The position numbers were made by a program, and so were the translations under genes. Positions 1 through 7,837 of a stretch of 64,000 bases of DNA are shown one piece after another. Location: assembly GCF_021290985.1 (NCBI RefSeq), contig NZ_JAJOYU010000020.1, positions 17,990 through 81,989 of the forward strand. Reading direction: 5' to 3'. Within the stretch, counting starts at the first letter, position 1. Each line of letters opens with the position of its first letter. The stretch is from Rheinheimera soli (GTDB lineage Bacteria > Pseudomonadota > Gammaproteobacteria > Enterobacterales > Alteromonadaceae). The notes under the pieces were generated by a model that saw only the letters and a list, made by a program, of their open reading frames with translations, was not told where the DNA came from and searched no databases.

Positions 1-237
1 CAGCAACAAGTAGCAGCCACTGAACAAGCAGTGCAATTGACACGAGCTCAATACGAAGCAGGCACCACTGAGTTTCTGGACTTGCTGGACGCCGAACGCG
101 ACTGGTTAGCAGCCCGCGATCAGCAGGCTGCCCTGTCGACTCAAAGCTTCCAGCGTTTAGTCTCTGTCTACCGCGCCTTTTCGGGTGGTTTAGAACTGGA
201 GCAAGGCACTCAGCAAATAGCCTTAGTGAAAGAGTAA
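1..237 (+). CDS. Outer-membrane efflux factor (TolC/NodT type), C-terminal fragment
   Basis: The frame is open from the window edge to TAA at 235-237, so only the last 78 residues are seen. The segment (LTRAQYEAGTTEFLDLLDAE, then a long Gln/Ala-rich helix) is the typical C-terminal coiled-coil repeat of RND-associated outer-membrane factors, where YxAGxxxFLxLLDA is the conserved turn of the periplasmic tunnel. The protein would form the outer-membrane exit duct of a tripartite pump. The inner-membrane pump and adaptor would lie to the left, outside the window. Two terminator hairpins follow, so the efflux operon ends here. Family assignment is good; substrate cannot be told. Confidence 0.85.
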   Translation, partial: QQQVAATEQAVQLTRAQYEAGTTEFLDLLDAERDWLAARDQQAALSTQSFQRLVSVYRAFSGGLELEQGTQQIALVKE

Positions 238-245
238 GCAGTTTG

Positions 246-269
246 AAGGCTGGCCCCTCGCCAGCCTTT
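246..269 (+). terminator. Hairpin downstream of efflux gene
   Basis: AAGGCTGGC (246-254) pairs perfectly with GCCAGCCTT (260-268) around a 5-nt loop. The following T run is very short, so on its own it is a weak terminator or an mRNA-end stabiliser. Confidence 0.55.
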
Positions 270-287
270 GTTAAAGAGTAACTTTTT

Positions 288-329
288 GGGCGTCCGGTTA
301 GTCCCATTCCCAACGGACGCCCCTTTTTT
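288..329 (+). terminator. Rho-independent terminator
   Basis: GGGCGTCCG (288-296) pairs with CGGACGCCC (314-322) across a 17-nt loop and is followed by C and six T (324-329). It ends the efflux transcript and separates it from the PepSY gene. Confidence 0.75.
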
Positions 330-364
330 CCCTCACAATCAGCACTAGTCACCGCAAGACCATT

Positions 365-380
365 GATAACTATTCTTATC
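365..380. promoter_or_regulatory. Candidate Fur box
   Basis: GATAACTATTCTTATC is a near-palindrome close to the Fur consensus GATAATGATAATCATTATC, ending 30 nt before the start of the PepSY gene. PepSY membrane proteins next to iron-uptake genes are often Fur-controlled, which fits. The match is by eye only. Confidence 0.45.
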
Positions 381-409
381 CGCATTACTATTAGGCCAAT
401 TTTATTAGC

Positions 410-1585
410 TTGCTGAATAAGGCTGAACGTCCGGTGTTTAAACTCAAACAACGCTTCTGGTTTTTAGTGCACGGCTGGGTAGGTTTACCTGTCTGGCTCA
501 TTTTTTGCGCTGTGTGTTTAACGGGCACCATTGCTGTTTTTAGTCATGAACTCACCTGGCTGACCAACCCCAATGCCAGAGCGGAAAATCCACAAAACCT
601 GCCTGTGAAACCTGCCACTGAACTGATTGCAGCGGTAAAAGCTGAAGTGCCTGATGCTGAAATTGGTACTGTGATGGTGATGGAACCTTATCTGGTCAAC
701 GCCATTGTATTTTCGACTGCCAAAGCGCCCTTTGGTATTGCTTATGTCAACCAGTACACAGGCAAAGTACAAGAGCTGAACTACGGCCTGAACTTCATTA
801 CTTTTATGCGTTCGTTACATGGCTGGTTATTGTTTCCCTGGCAAAGTAGCTACAGCGTTGGCTATTATCTGGTTAGTGGTATGGCGCTTTTGATGCTGGC
901 GTCTTTAATCACAGGTTTAGTGATTTATAAAAACTTCTGGAAATCTTTTACCCAACCCAAAGTACGGTTAAATCAGGGCCGTAAAACCCTGCTAACTGAC
1001 TTACACCGTTTAGCTGGTGTCTGGTCAATTTGGTTTTTAGTGGTGATGAGTCTGACGGGTTTATGGTATCTGGTGCAGGCTATTTTATGGCACAACGATG
1101 TTGAGTTTTACCACGAAACTAAAATTCTGACTGCGGCTGAAGTGCCAGTCGCAGGTCAAAAACAGACGCCACCTTATTCATTGGAAGATGCTTTGGTGAT
1201 TGCCAAACAAACCCTGCCAGAGCTACAACCTGCTTACATTATGATGCCGGAGCACAACCGGGATTTATATCGTATTTCAGGTTCTGGTGATTCGATATTT
1301 TTTGATCAGTATTCGTATTCTGTGGCAGTGAACCCCTGGACAGGTCAGGTGACTGATGTGCATACCCCGGATCAGATGGGAGGGCTTGAAGTGCTGAGCC
1401 ATATTGCCGACCCGCTGCATTACGGCACTTTAGGTGGCATTTGGACCAAAATCATCTGGTTCCTGTTTGGCTTATTATTGTCCGGTATGTCGATTACAGG
1501 TTTTATGATCTGGGGCAGTCGCACCGTTAAAGCAGCACGGGCAGAACCCGCAGTCAGTTACAGTACTACAGAGGTAAATTCCTGA
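410..1585 (+). CDS. PepSY-associated TM helix protein
   Basis: This 391-residue inner-membrane protein has the four-helix plan of the PepSY_TM family: a first helix after a basic N-terminus (about 17-44, with HGW), helices near 145-172 and 195-226, and a last one near 345-372, with periplasmic PepSY-like loops between. Homologues lie beside siderophore-receptor genes and some act as ferric-siderophore reductases; a role in iron handling here is inferred from that and from the upstream Fur-like box. An in-frame TAG at 392-394 leaves TTG 410 (or CTG 413) as the best start; no clear Shine-Dalgarno is visible. Its stop overlaps the start of the next gene by one base (TGATG), so the two are coupled. 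Confidence 0.8.
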   Translation: MLNKAERPVFKLKQRFWFLVHGWVGLPVWLIFCAVCLTGTIAVFSHELTWLTNPNARAENPQNLPVKPATELIAAVKAEVPDAEIGTVMVMEPYLVNAIVFSTAKAPFGIAYVNQYTGKVQELNYGLNFITFMRSLHGWLLFPWQSSYSVGYYLVSGMALLMLASLITGLVIYKNFWKSFTQPKVRLNQGRKTLLTDLHRLAGVWSIWFLVVMSLTGLWYLVQAILWHNDVEFYHETKILTAAEVPVAGQKQTPPYSLEDALVIAKQTLPELQPAYIMMPEHNRDLYRISGSGDSIFFDQYSYSVAVNPWTGQVTDVHTPDQMGGLEVLSHIADPLHYGTLGGIWTKIIWFLFGLLLSGMSITGFMIWGSRTVKAARAEPAVSYSTTEVNS

Positions 1586-2043
1586 TGGCTCAACGTTCAG
1601 ACAATTGGTGGCAACGTAATAAATTTAAGCTCAATGCTTTAGTGCTGATTTTGCCATTCTGGTTTTTATACGATTCTTTAAGTCCGGTATTTCCGCCGTC
1701 ATGGTCCACTCAGAAAGTGGGGGCTTTTGAAGTGACCCCTACCCCGTTGACCAACGATGCGCCATACCAGCATCATGGTGATTGGGTCAAAGATTTCAGC
1801 CTGCAATTCTGTGAAGGTTGCGTGGCCAATATCCGTCAGGCTTATATGGCAATAGCAGCGGAACAGCCTGCTATTGAAGACTTTGCCGAAACTGATCTGA
1901 GCATTCTGCACGGCAGCTCTTTTGCCCAGCATGTGCATGCCAAAGCCACAGCTATGCCTAAAGCTGGTGATAAAGTCTGGTTACTGATTGAAGACTGGCA
2001 AGGTCAGGTGCATGTAGGTTCATGGGACTGGCCTCAGTCTTAA
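1585..2043 (+). CDS. Small membrane-anchored protein with CxxC motif
   Basis: This 152-residue protein is translationally coupled to the PepSY gene (TGATG overlap, GAGG upstream). It has one hydrophobic segment (about 16-29), then a soluble, probably periplasmic domain with a CEGC motif (C76, C79) and several His residues (HH 63-64, H116, H118). I do not recognise a named family. The CxxC and His residues could bind metal or haem or be redox-active, and linkage to a PepSY_TM protein suggests a joint role in iron or metal transfer; both points are inference. Confidence 0.65.
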   Translation: MAQRSDNWWQRNKFKLNALVLILPFWFLYDSLSPVFPPSWSTQKVGAFEVTPTPLTNDAPYQHHGDWVKDFSLQFCEGCVANIRQAYMAIAAEQPAIEDFAETDLSILHGSSFAQHVHAKATAMPKAGDKVWLLIEDWQGQVHVGSWDWPQS

Positions 2044-2068
2044 AATTTGTTACAAAACCAAGCACAAA

Positions 2069-2080
2069 TTAACCGGTTAA
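2069..2080. promoter_or_regulatory. Perfect palindrome upstream of hydrolase gene
   Basis: TTAACCGGTTAA is a 12-bp perfect palindrome 38 nt before the hydrolase start. The central CG with A/T-rich arms resembles operators of LacI/GalR regulators, but no regulator can be assigned. Confidence 0.3.
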
Positions 2081-2118
2081 AGCGGTACACTTAAACAGTT
2101 CTGTTCACGAGGTCGGCC

Positions 2119-3132
2119 ATGAAACTGTTTTGGTTCGTTTTGCTGCTTGGTTATCACGCTCAAAGCACTGCTCAGAGCTGGCCGGGTTTTGCCAAACAAC
2201 AATCCTGCCTCGAACTTTACCCCACCTATCAGCAACTGGTTGATGAGGTCCGTGCTTACACCCCCTGGTACAGTATGGACCACTGGTTACTGCCCTGGCT
2301 GTTGCCCAAACAGCAATTTGAAGCCACCCAACAACAGCTGGATTGTGCTCAACTGGAATACCAGTCTGACACTCTGTTAGTTCAGGCATGGGGTTTACAG
2401 CCTCACAGCAAAAGCACAAAAAAAAGGCCAGTGATCATTTACAACAGAGGCGGCAATGCAGCTTTAGGCAGGTTGGATTTTGTCTCTGTGTTACGCCAGT
2501 TAAGCCCTTTAGCTCAGCAAGGTTTTATTGTGCTGGCCAGCCAGTACAGAGGTTCAGTCCCTAAAGATCAGCAGACCTATGGCAAGGATCAGTTTGGTGG
2601 CGCTGACGTGAATGACATTCATCAACTGATTGAGCTGGCAAAAAAACTGCCAGAGGCTGACGCTAACAATATTTTTTTATATGGCATCAGCAGAGGCGGC
2701 ATTATGAGTTATCTGACCGCCAGACAACGTGATGATATTCGCGCTATGGCCATTACCGGCGCGCCCGCCGATTTAGTCACAGAACTGCCACGTCTGCCAG
2801 AAATGGAACTTATTTTCCGTAGCCTGATCCCGAACTACGATCAAAACAAACAACAGGAACTACAACAACGTTCAGTGCTGTATTGGGCAGAAGAATTACC
2901 TGCAACTTTACCCATTCTGCTGATGTATGGAGGTGAGGACCAGAGAGTGCATCCGGACAATTCAAAACGTCTTGCAGCTAAGCTGACAGAGCTGCAACGC
3001 CCGGTAAAATTAATTGAATTTACCGATGCGGACCACTTATTAACGGACTACAAAGAGCAAGAACGTGAGGCTATGTTGCAGTGGTTTCGCCAGCACCAGC
3101 AGACTGAGCAAAAAGCAGCCACAGCTCCTTAA
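2119..3132 (+). CDS. Exported alpha/beta hydrolase (prolyl oligopeptidase-like)
   Basis: The 337-residue product starts with a signal peptide (LFWFVLLLGYHAQSTAQS). The nucleophile elbow GISRGG places Ser191; Asp274 (GGEDQRVHP) and His306 (DADHLL) complete the triad in the order and spacing of the S9/dienelactone-hydrolase-like superfamily. It is therefore probably a periplasmic or secreted serine hydrolase, peptidase or esterase; the substrate is unknown. The last 4 nt overlap the end of the convergent GGDEF gene. Start chosen at the ATG that gives the complete signal peptide. Confidence 0.8.
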   Translation: MKLFWFVLLLGYHAQSTAQSWPGFAKQQSCLELYPTYQQLVDEVRAYTPWYSMDHWLLPWLLPKQQFEATQQQLDCAQLEYQSDTLLVQAWGLQPHSKSTKKRPVIIYNRGGNAALGRLDFVSVLRQLSPLAQQGFIVLASQYRGSVPKDQQTYGKDQFGGADVNDIHQLIELAKKLPEADANNIFLYGISRGGIMSYLTARQRDDIRAMAITGAPADLVTELPRLPEMELIFRSLIPNYDQNKQQELQQRSVLYWAEELPATLPILLMYGGEDQRVHPDNSKRLAAKLTELQRPVKLIEFTDADHLLTDYKEQEREAMLQWFRQHQQTEQKAATAP

Positions 3133-4139
3133 CTAACAATCTCGACTCTGTTTCGTCCTGACTCTTTGGCTTTATATAAGGCTTGATCTGCGCGTTGTAA
3201 CAACTGATCCAACGGGCTTTCCACTGAACTTGCAATACCTATACTTAAACTGCTTTCTAAACCTGATTGCTGCATCTGCTGCTTAAATTCATGCTGTACC
3301 CTCTCTGCCAAATGCAGTAAACCTTGTGCATCTGTATCCGCAGCAGCCAATACAAATTCATCGCCGCCTAAACGACAGGCAATATCACTTTGTCTGGCCA
3401 CCGCCGCCAACACATTGGCTAAATGCTGCAATGCCTGATCGCCGGTTTCATGGCCATGTTGATCATTCAACTGCTTAAACTCGTCAATATCAATCATCAT
3501 CAAGGCTAAAGCAGTGCCCTGAGTTTCTGACTGAAGCTGGTATTGTTCAAATTTGGTTTGAAAAGCCCGGCGGTTATCCAGGCCAGTTAACTCGTCGGTA
3601 TGAGCCAGATTTTCCATTTGCTGTGCCTGTTGATACAGCTTACCTATGGTTTTTTCTGCCACTTTGACCTTTTTTTGTTGCAGTTGCATCTGTTGATCCA
3701 ATGCCATCTGGTAAGCGATGGCATCTGCAATCAGCTTCAGACTGATTAACGTATGGTCTTTAATAACCACAAGGTTGGTACTGGCACCACACAAAGTACC
3801 TATGGTTTTACCTTCAGATAACACTGGCAAAGCAAAAAAACTTTGCATCCCCAAAGCCACACCTGCTGATCCGGGAAATAGCTCTGGCACTGCATCTGAC
3901 TGCTCCAGTTTTGCATCAAACAACAGACGGCACATCGAATCGGACCATTCAACCACAGCACCTTCCTGTACTGGAACACTGGGTTGCCCTTCCACGAGCA
4001 CCACTTGCTGGGTCAGAGCTTTCCAGTCAATGCGGGTTATAAAGGTGGTATTCAGCCCTGTTAAATGCTGCACCAATTGCAACAAAGGCCGGGCTGCTTG
4101 TTCAAGAGCTACACTGGTATAAAGTTGACGTTGCGGCAT
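3129..4139 (-). CDS. GAF-GGDEF diguanylate cyclase
   Basis: This 336-residue cytoplasmic protein has an N-terminal GAF domain (about 10-150), a coiled-coil linker (150-178) and a C-terminal GGDEF domain (180-336). The active-site loop reads GGDEF (258-262), with the metal-binding DIDEFK before it, so it should make c-di-GMP. An RxxD product-inhibition site (RQSD, 249-252) lies exactly five residues upstream, so feedback inhibition is expected. The GAF ligand is not known. It is convergent with the hydrolase gene and divergent from the ECF42 operon. Confidence 0.9.
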   Translation of the reverse strand: MPQRQLYTSVALEQAARPLLQLVQHLTGLNTTFITRIDWKALTQQVVLVEGQPSVPVQEGAVVEWSDSMCRLLFDAKLEQSDAVPELFPGSAGVALGMQSFFALPVLSEGKTIGTLCGASTNLVVIKDHTLISLKLIADAIAYQMALDQQMQLQQKKVKVAEKTIGKLYQQAQQMENLAHTDELTGLDNRRAFQTKFEQYQLQSETQGTALALMMIDIDEFKQLNDQHGHETGDQALQHLANVLAAVARQSDIACRLGGDEFVLAAADTDAQGLLHLAERVQHEFKQQMQQSGLESSLSIGIASSVESPLDQLLQRADQALYKAKESGRNRVEIVS

Positions 4140-4256
4140 AACTACTCTGATGGGCTGCAGGATGTAACATCCCTTGTAGCACTGTTTTCTCCCTGATGTG
4201 TAATTACTACGTCGTTTTAGCTCTGCTGGAGCAAATAAAAATTATTTTTTTCAGGC

Positions 4257-4283
4257 TGTCGAATTCATTCAGGTCAAGCCGAC
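4257..4283 (+). promoter_or_regulatory. Candidate ECF42-type promoter
   Basis: TGTCGA (4257-4262) and CGAC (4280-4283) are separated by 17 nt. This matches the -35 TGTCGA and -10 CGA(C/T) motif reported for ECF42 sigma factors, and it lies just upstream of the operon that encodes such a sigma factor. A good Shine-Dalgarno (AAGGAG) and ATG 4316 follow, so autoregulation is likely. Confidence 0.65.
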
Positions 4284-4315
4284 TACTCAGTGAATCAACC
4301 TAAGGAGAACTCAAC

Positions 4316-4744
4316 ATGACTCAATCCATTCAACAGTTATCCCAACAATGGGCCAGCGCAATAGCTAGCCAGTCGATGGAACAGATCATGGCTTTTTACG
4401 CCGACGAGCTGATTGCCTATGACGCTGTCGCTCAATTGCAGTTTGTTGGTAAAACTGCCTACAAAAGCCATTGGCAACACTGTATGGAATTTTGCCCTGG
4501 TGGCCATTCTAAATTTGAACTGCGCGATTTAAACATTCAGCAAAACGACCAACTGGCATTCAGTCATGCGCTGGTGTACTGCGAAGGCAGCAATGAAAAA
4601 GGCGAAACTCAGGGCTGCTGGATGCGCCTGACCCAAGGCTGGCAGATGCAACAAGGCCAGTGGCGCATTATTCATGACCATTTTTCTGTGCCTTTTGATA
4701 TGGTATCTGGCGCCGTATTATTTGAACTGACACCAGATGCTTAA
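4316..4744 (+). CDS. SnoaL-like / NTF2-fold protein
   Basis: The 142-residue protein is a single small alpha+beta domain of the SnoaL/ketosteroid-isomerase-like (NTF2) type: helix-rich N-terminus, a FYADEL motif, and a C-terminal stretch with WRIIHDHFSVP. Such proteins are often annotated DUF4440 and can be enzymes or ligand-binding modules. It is the first gene of the ECF42 operon, with AAGGAG 8 nt before ATG. Co-transcription with YCII proteins suggests it belongs to the stress response that this sigma factor controls; the reaction is unknown. Confidence 0.8.
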   Translation: MTQSIQQLSQQWASAIASQSMEQIMAFYADELIAYDAVAQLQFVGKTAYKSHWQHCMEFCPGGHSKFELRDLNIQQNDQLAFSHALVYCEGSNEKGETQGCWMRLTQGWQMQQGQWRIIHDHFSVPFDMVSGAVLFELTPDA

Positions 4745-4753
4745 GGAGCAGCT

Positions 4754-5098
4754 ATGAAATATTTATGTTTAGTCTACAGCGATGAAAAGCTGCTGCACTC
4801 CTTGCCCGACAGCCCCAAAGACGAAGAATGTTTTGCTTACGCAGCATCAGTGCAAAACAGTGGCCGTATGCTTGCCGCCGAAGCGCTTCAGCCTATAGAC
4901 ACCGCCACCACAGTGCGGGTTCGTGCCGGTAAAACCTTATTAACCGATGGCCCTTTTGCCGAAACTAAAGAACAACTGGCTGGGTTTTATCTGGTGGAAG
5001 CCAAAGATTTAAACGAAGCCATTCAACTGGCCGCTGGTATTCCGGCAGCCCGTGTTGGCTCTGTTGAAGTTCGTCCTGTGCGGCAACTGGAGGTATAA
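4754..5098 (+). CDS. YCII-related (DGPF) protein 1
   Basis: This 114-residue protein has the family signature DGPFAETKEQLAGFYLVE (about residues 64-81) and a compact ferredoxin-like fold expected from YCII relatives. DGPF proteins are the hallmark neighbours of ECF42 sigma factors; their biochemical role is not established. The start is preceded by AAGGAGC, 9 nt after the previous stop. Confidence 0.88.
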   Translation: MKYLCLVYSDEKLLHSLPDSPKDEECFAYAASVQNSGRMLAAEALQPIDTATTVRVRAGKTLLTDGPFAETKEQLAGFYLVEAKDLNEAIQLAAGIPAARVGSVEVRPVRQLEV

Positions 5099-5101
5099 AA
5101 T

Positions 5102-5176
5102 ATGGAGTTTATGCTACTGATGCCAAAAGCGATAACCAGCCGAAGTTCGGTACCAGCACGTCAGTCGGAGGTTTAA
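5102..5176 (+). pseudogene. Remnant of a third YCII gene, or short ORF
   Basis: Between the two YCII genes, ATG 5102 opens a 24-codon frame beginning MEFMLLMPK. This resembles the start of the next gene (MRFMLLMIPK) and then diverges, ending at TAA one base before the next ATG. It may be the stub of a duplicated and deleted YCII gene, or merely a leader that keeps translation coupled. Confidence 0.45.
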
Positions 5177-5177
5177 C

Positions 5178-5585
5178 ATGCGCTTTATGTTACTGATGAT
5201 CCCTAAAGGCTATGAAAGCGCAGCACCAGGCGCTATGCCTGAAGCTGCTGCAGTGGAAGCCATGATGGAGTACAACAGAAAACTGCAGGACGCTGGTATT
5301 TTGATGAGCTGTGAAGGTTTACATCCGCCTTCTATGGGAGCCCGCGTCAGCTTCAGCGCAGGCAAGCCGCTGGTCACTGACGGTCCTTTTACTGAAACCA
5401 AAGAAGTGCTGGGTGGTTTTTGGATGATCAAGGTGAACTCCAAAGCCGAAGCTATTCAGTGGGCCAGTTTATGTCCAGCTGGTGATAACGAAGTAATTGA
5501 AGTGCGGCAAATTCAGGATATGGAAGATTTTCCTGAAGACATACAGCAGATTGCCGCTGACTTCGCCAGCATGCAAAGTTCGTAA
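5178..5585 (+). CDS. YCII-related (DGPF) protein 2
   Basis: The 135-residue product has DGPFTETKEVLGGFWMI (about residues 68-84), the family core, with a longer N-terminal helix than protein 1. It is preceded by CGGAGG and lies directly before the sigma gene. Two YCII paralogues in one ECF42 operon are usual for this group. Function unknown; the sigma factor's dependence on them has not been shown from sequence. Confidence 0.88.
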   Translation: MRFMLLMIPKGYESAAPGAMPEAAAVEAMMEYNRKLQDAGILMSCEGLHPPSMGARVSFSAGKPLVTDGPFTETKEVLGGFWMIKVNSKAEAIQWASLCPAGDNEVIEVRQIQDMEDFPEDIQQIAADFASMQSS

Positions 5586-5589
5586 GCTG

Positions 5590-6837
5590 TTGAATAGCCG
5601 GGTTACAGCCGAAACTATCTCGGCTTTATATCAACAAGAAAGCCGCAGGGTGCTGGCCACCCTGATCCGGCTCTTGGGTGATTTTGAACTGGCTGAAGAA
5701 GCTTTGCAGGAGGCCTTTGCTTGCGCATTACAACAATGGCCTGTCGACGGCTTACCAGAACAACCCAGAGCCTGGCTGGTCTCCACAGGACGCTTCAAAG
5801 CCATAGATAAAATTCGCCAGCAGCAAAGCCAGCGTAAATATCAACAACAATGGCTGTTTGAACAAGATGAAGACATCGAAGCTTTTCAGGCCGATGAGCC
5901 AAACAGCCAAAACTGGCAAGACGATGAGCTTCGACTGATATTTACCTGCTGTCATCCGGCTTTATCCACCGAAGCTCAAATTGCCTTAACCCTGCGGGAA
6001 ATTTGCGGCTTAACCACAGAGCAAATTGCCAAAGCTTTTTTAACCAGCCCTGTCACCATAGCCCAGCGGATAGTCAGGGCGAAAAACAAAATCCGTGATG
6101 CCGCTATCCCTTATGAAATTCCCGCTGCAGAGCAATTACCACAAAGGCTGGATGTTGTACTGAAAGTCATATATTTGCTGTTTAACGAAGGCTATAGCCA
6201 GAGTTCGGGCGACCAGCTGTTGTGTGCAGAGCTTTCAGCTCAGGCGATACGACTTGGTTATTTATTGCTGGAGTTACAACCCGACACTGAAACCATGGGC
6301 TTATTGGCCTTGTTGTTATTGCAGGAATCGAGGCGTACTGCCCGCATCGACCAACAAGGTGATCTGATTTTATTGGCCGATCAGAACAGAAGCTTGTGGG
6401 ATCAAGCCTTGATCCAACAAGGGGTTCAACTGGTCGAACGCTCTTTAACAGGCCGTCGTATTGGCCCTTATGGCCTGCAGGCAGCTATTGCCGCGCTTCA
6501 CGCCGAAAGCCCAGATGCTACAAGCACCGACTGGCCCCAAATTGTTGCTTTGTATGATCTGTTGTATCGCTTTGAAGCCTCGCCAGTGGTGCTGTTAAAC
6601 CGTGCTGTAGCCATCAGTATGGCGCAAGGCCCGGCTGTGGCATTGCCACTCTTACAGGCGCTGGAACAAGGTGGCGAACTATCACAGTATCACCTGCTCG
6701 ATGCTGCTTTAGCCGATATACACCAAAAACTGGGGCTGCCCCAACAAGCCCGTTTCTACTACCAGCAAGCGCTCAACAAAACCAGCCAACAGGCAGAGCA
6801 GCGGTTTTTGCAAAAGAAGCTGGAGACTCTCAGTTAG
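5590..6837 (+). CDS. ECF42-type sigma factor with C-terminal TPR extension
   Basis: The protein is about 415 residues from TTG 5590, 4 nt after the previous stop; an ORF extending to 5497 overlaps the YCII gene and is unlikely. It has sigma-70 region 2 (about 5-80), region 4 with helix-turn-helix (about 110-165, LTLREICGLTTEQIAKAF), then a ~240-residue helical tail with TPR-like repeats. This length and layout define ECF42 sigma factors, which have no classical anti-sigma factor and depend on the tail for activity. It should direct RNA polymerase to the TGTCGA/CGAC promoter at 4257. Start codon is uncertain (CTG 5587 also possible). Confidence 0.85.
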   Translation: MNSRVTAETISALYQQESRRVLATLIRLLGDFELAEEALQEAFACALQQWPVDGLPEQPRAWLVSTGRFKAIDKIRQQQSQRKYQQQWLFEQDEDIEAFQADEPNSQNWQDDELRLIFTCCHPALSTEAQIALTLREICGLTTEQIAKAFLTSPVTIAQRIVRAKNKIRDAAIPYEIPAAEQLPQRLDVVLKVIYLLFNEGYSQSSGDQLLCAELSAQAIRLGYLLLELQPDTETMGLLALLLLQESRRTARIDQQGDLILLADQNRSLWDQALIQQGVQLVERSLTGRRIGPYGLQAAIAALHAESPDATSTDWPQIVALYDLLYRFEASPVVLLNRAVAISMAQGPAVALPLLQALEQGGELSQYHLLDAALADIHQKLGLPQQARFYYQQALNKTSQQAEQRFLQKKLETLS

Positions 6838-6895
6838 CCTTGATATTGAATCAGAGCCTCCTTTGAACTCCCAAACGAAAGAAATCTCTTTAGAA

Positions 6896-7837
6896 TCAAG
6901 TGTCTGACAACTCTTTTTTAATTGCTCGAATCTCTCTAAAAAACCTCTCAGAGACTCTGGTAAAAAAACTAGGGTCGACATTCCTTGCGAATGAGATAAG
7001 TCCGATGGTTCGCTCGTAATCTGAACTACGTAAACGCCCTTTCGAGTAAAGAGACAATAGAAGCCGAATTTCGTCTTTCTGCTTTTTCGTTATAGTGAGG
7101 TGATTTGGACATATCTTGATACCAGTAACTATCGCACTACCACCGGAACTACTACCTGAAGTTGTTTTATCTGGATTTATTGATATTTTTGGTGACGTAT
7201 TCGTAGTAATTAACTGTCTAATTAGCTTAAAGACTTCATGTGTTCTACCCGGTACATTTGTCGAAAAAACCATGTCGTCAGCATATCTGGTATATGTAAC
7301 GTCTCCACCGAAAGATGACTCCAAAGTAGACATAACCATCTCATCAAAGTTAAGCATCGCGATATTGCTCAAAATCGGAGATGTTGGGTAACCAATAGGT
7401 AAAATATCTCCTTTGAAAAAGCAGACAGTCCTGATTAGTTCAAACAGATCCTTGTCAGGTGGCAAAGAATCAATTTGCTCCCAGTTCTTTATCAATGCAC
7501 CTTTTACATCTTCAAAAGTGACGGATGGAAAAAAATTCAATAGATCAATTTTTAAAAAAAATCTGTTGTTCCGATGACATTCTGCATTTTTTAGAATGGA
7601 ACAACCTTGTGAGAACGCCATTGACGAAGGATGGCTTTTCACCTTTTCGAAAATATTTTTGAGTAACCAATACTGTATAGTTTTAGTTTTAGCTGCCGCC
7701 TGATAAATAGTCCGCTCATCACCATTTTTTTTGGGAATTTTAAACTGATACACAGCTCTTCTAGCATTAGATACAGAGCTATCAAAGAGCGTTTCAGGAA
7801 TTTGTAAGTCTTTGCATATTCGACTCTTAAGATCCAT
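6896..7837 (-). CDS. Retron reverse transcriptase (Eco1-like)
   Basis: The 313-residue protein carries the RT motifs in order: KIDLLNFF with catalytic Asp98, GYPTSPILSN (149-158), YADD (185-188, catalytic Asp187/188). Two retron-specific marks are present: NAxxH in the X region (NAECH, 84-88) and VTG (237-239) in the Y region, which binds the msr RNA. Length is close to Ec86 RT (320). It reverse-transcribes the msd part of its own RNA, primed from a branching guanosine. Its ATG overlaps the effector gene by 11 nt, so translation is coupled. It is clearly AT-richer than its flanks, a sign of transfer. No maturase or endonuclease domain is present, so it is not a group II intron. Confidence 0.95.
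   Translation of the reverse strand: MDLKSRICKDLQIPETLFDSSVSNARRAVYQFKIPKKNGDERTIYQAAAKTKTIQYWLLKNIFEKVKSHPSSMAFSQGCSILKNAECHRNNRFFLKIDLLNFFPSVTFEDVKGALIKNWEQIDSLPPDKDLFELIRTVCFFKGDILPIGYPTSPILSNIAMLNFDEMVMSTLESSFGGDVTYTRYADDMVFSTNVPGRTHEVFKLIRQLITTNTSPKISINPDKTTSGSSSGGSAIVTGIKICPNHLTITKKQKDEIRLLLSLYSKGRLRSSDYERTIGLISFARNVDPSFFTRVSERFFREIRAIKKELSDT

Noticed and set aside
5497..5589. Extended start of the ECF42 sigma gene
   Set aside because: The extension overlaps the YCII gene in another frame and has no sigma-family sequence; TTG 5590 follows the YCII stop.
6896..7837. Group II intron or DGR reverse transcriptase
   Set aside because: Retron-specific NAxxH and VTG are present, there is no maturase/endonuclease domain, no intron RNA domains and no variable-repeat/template pair.
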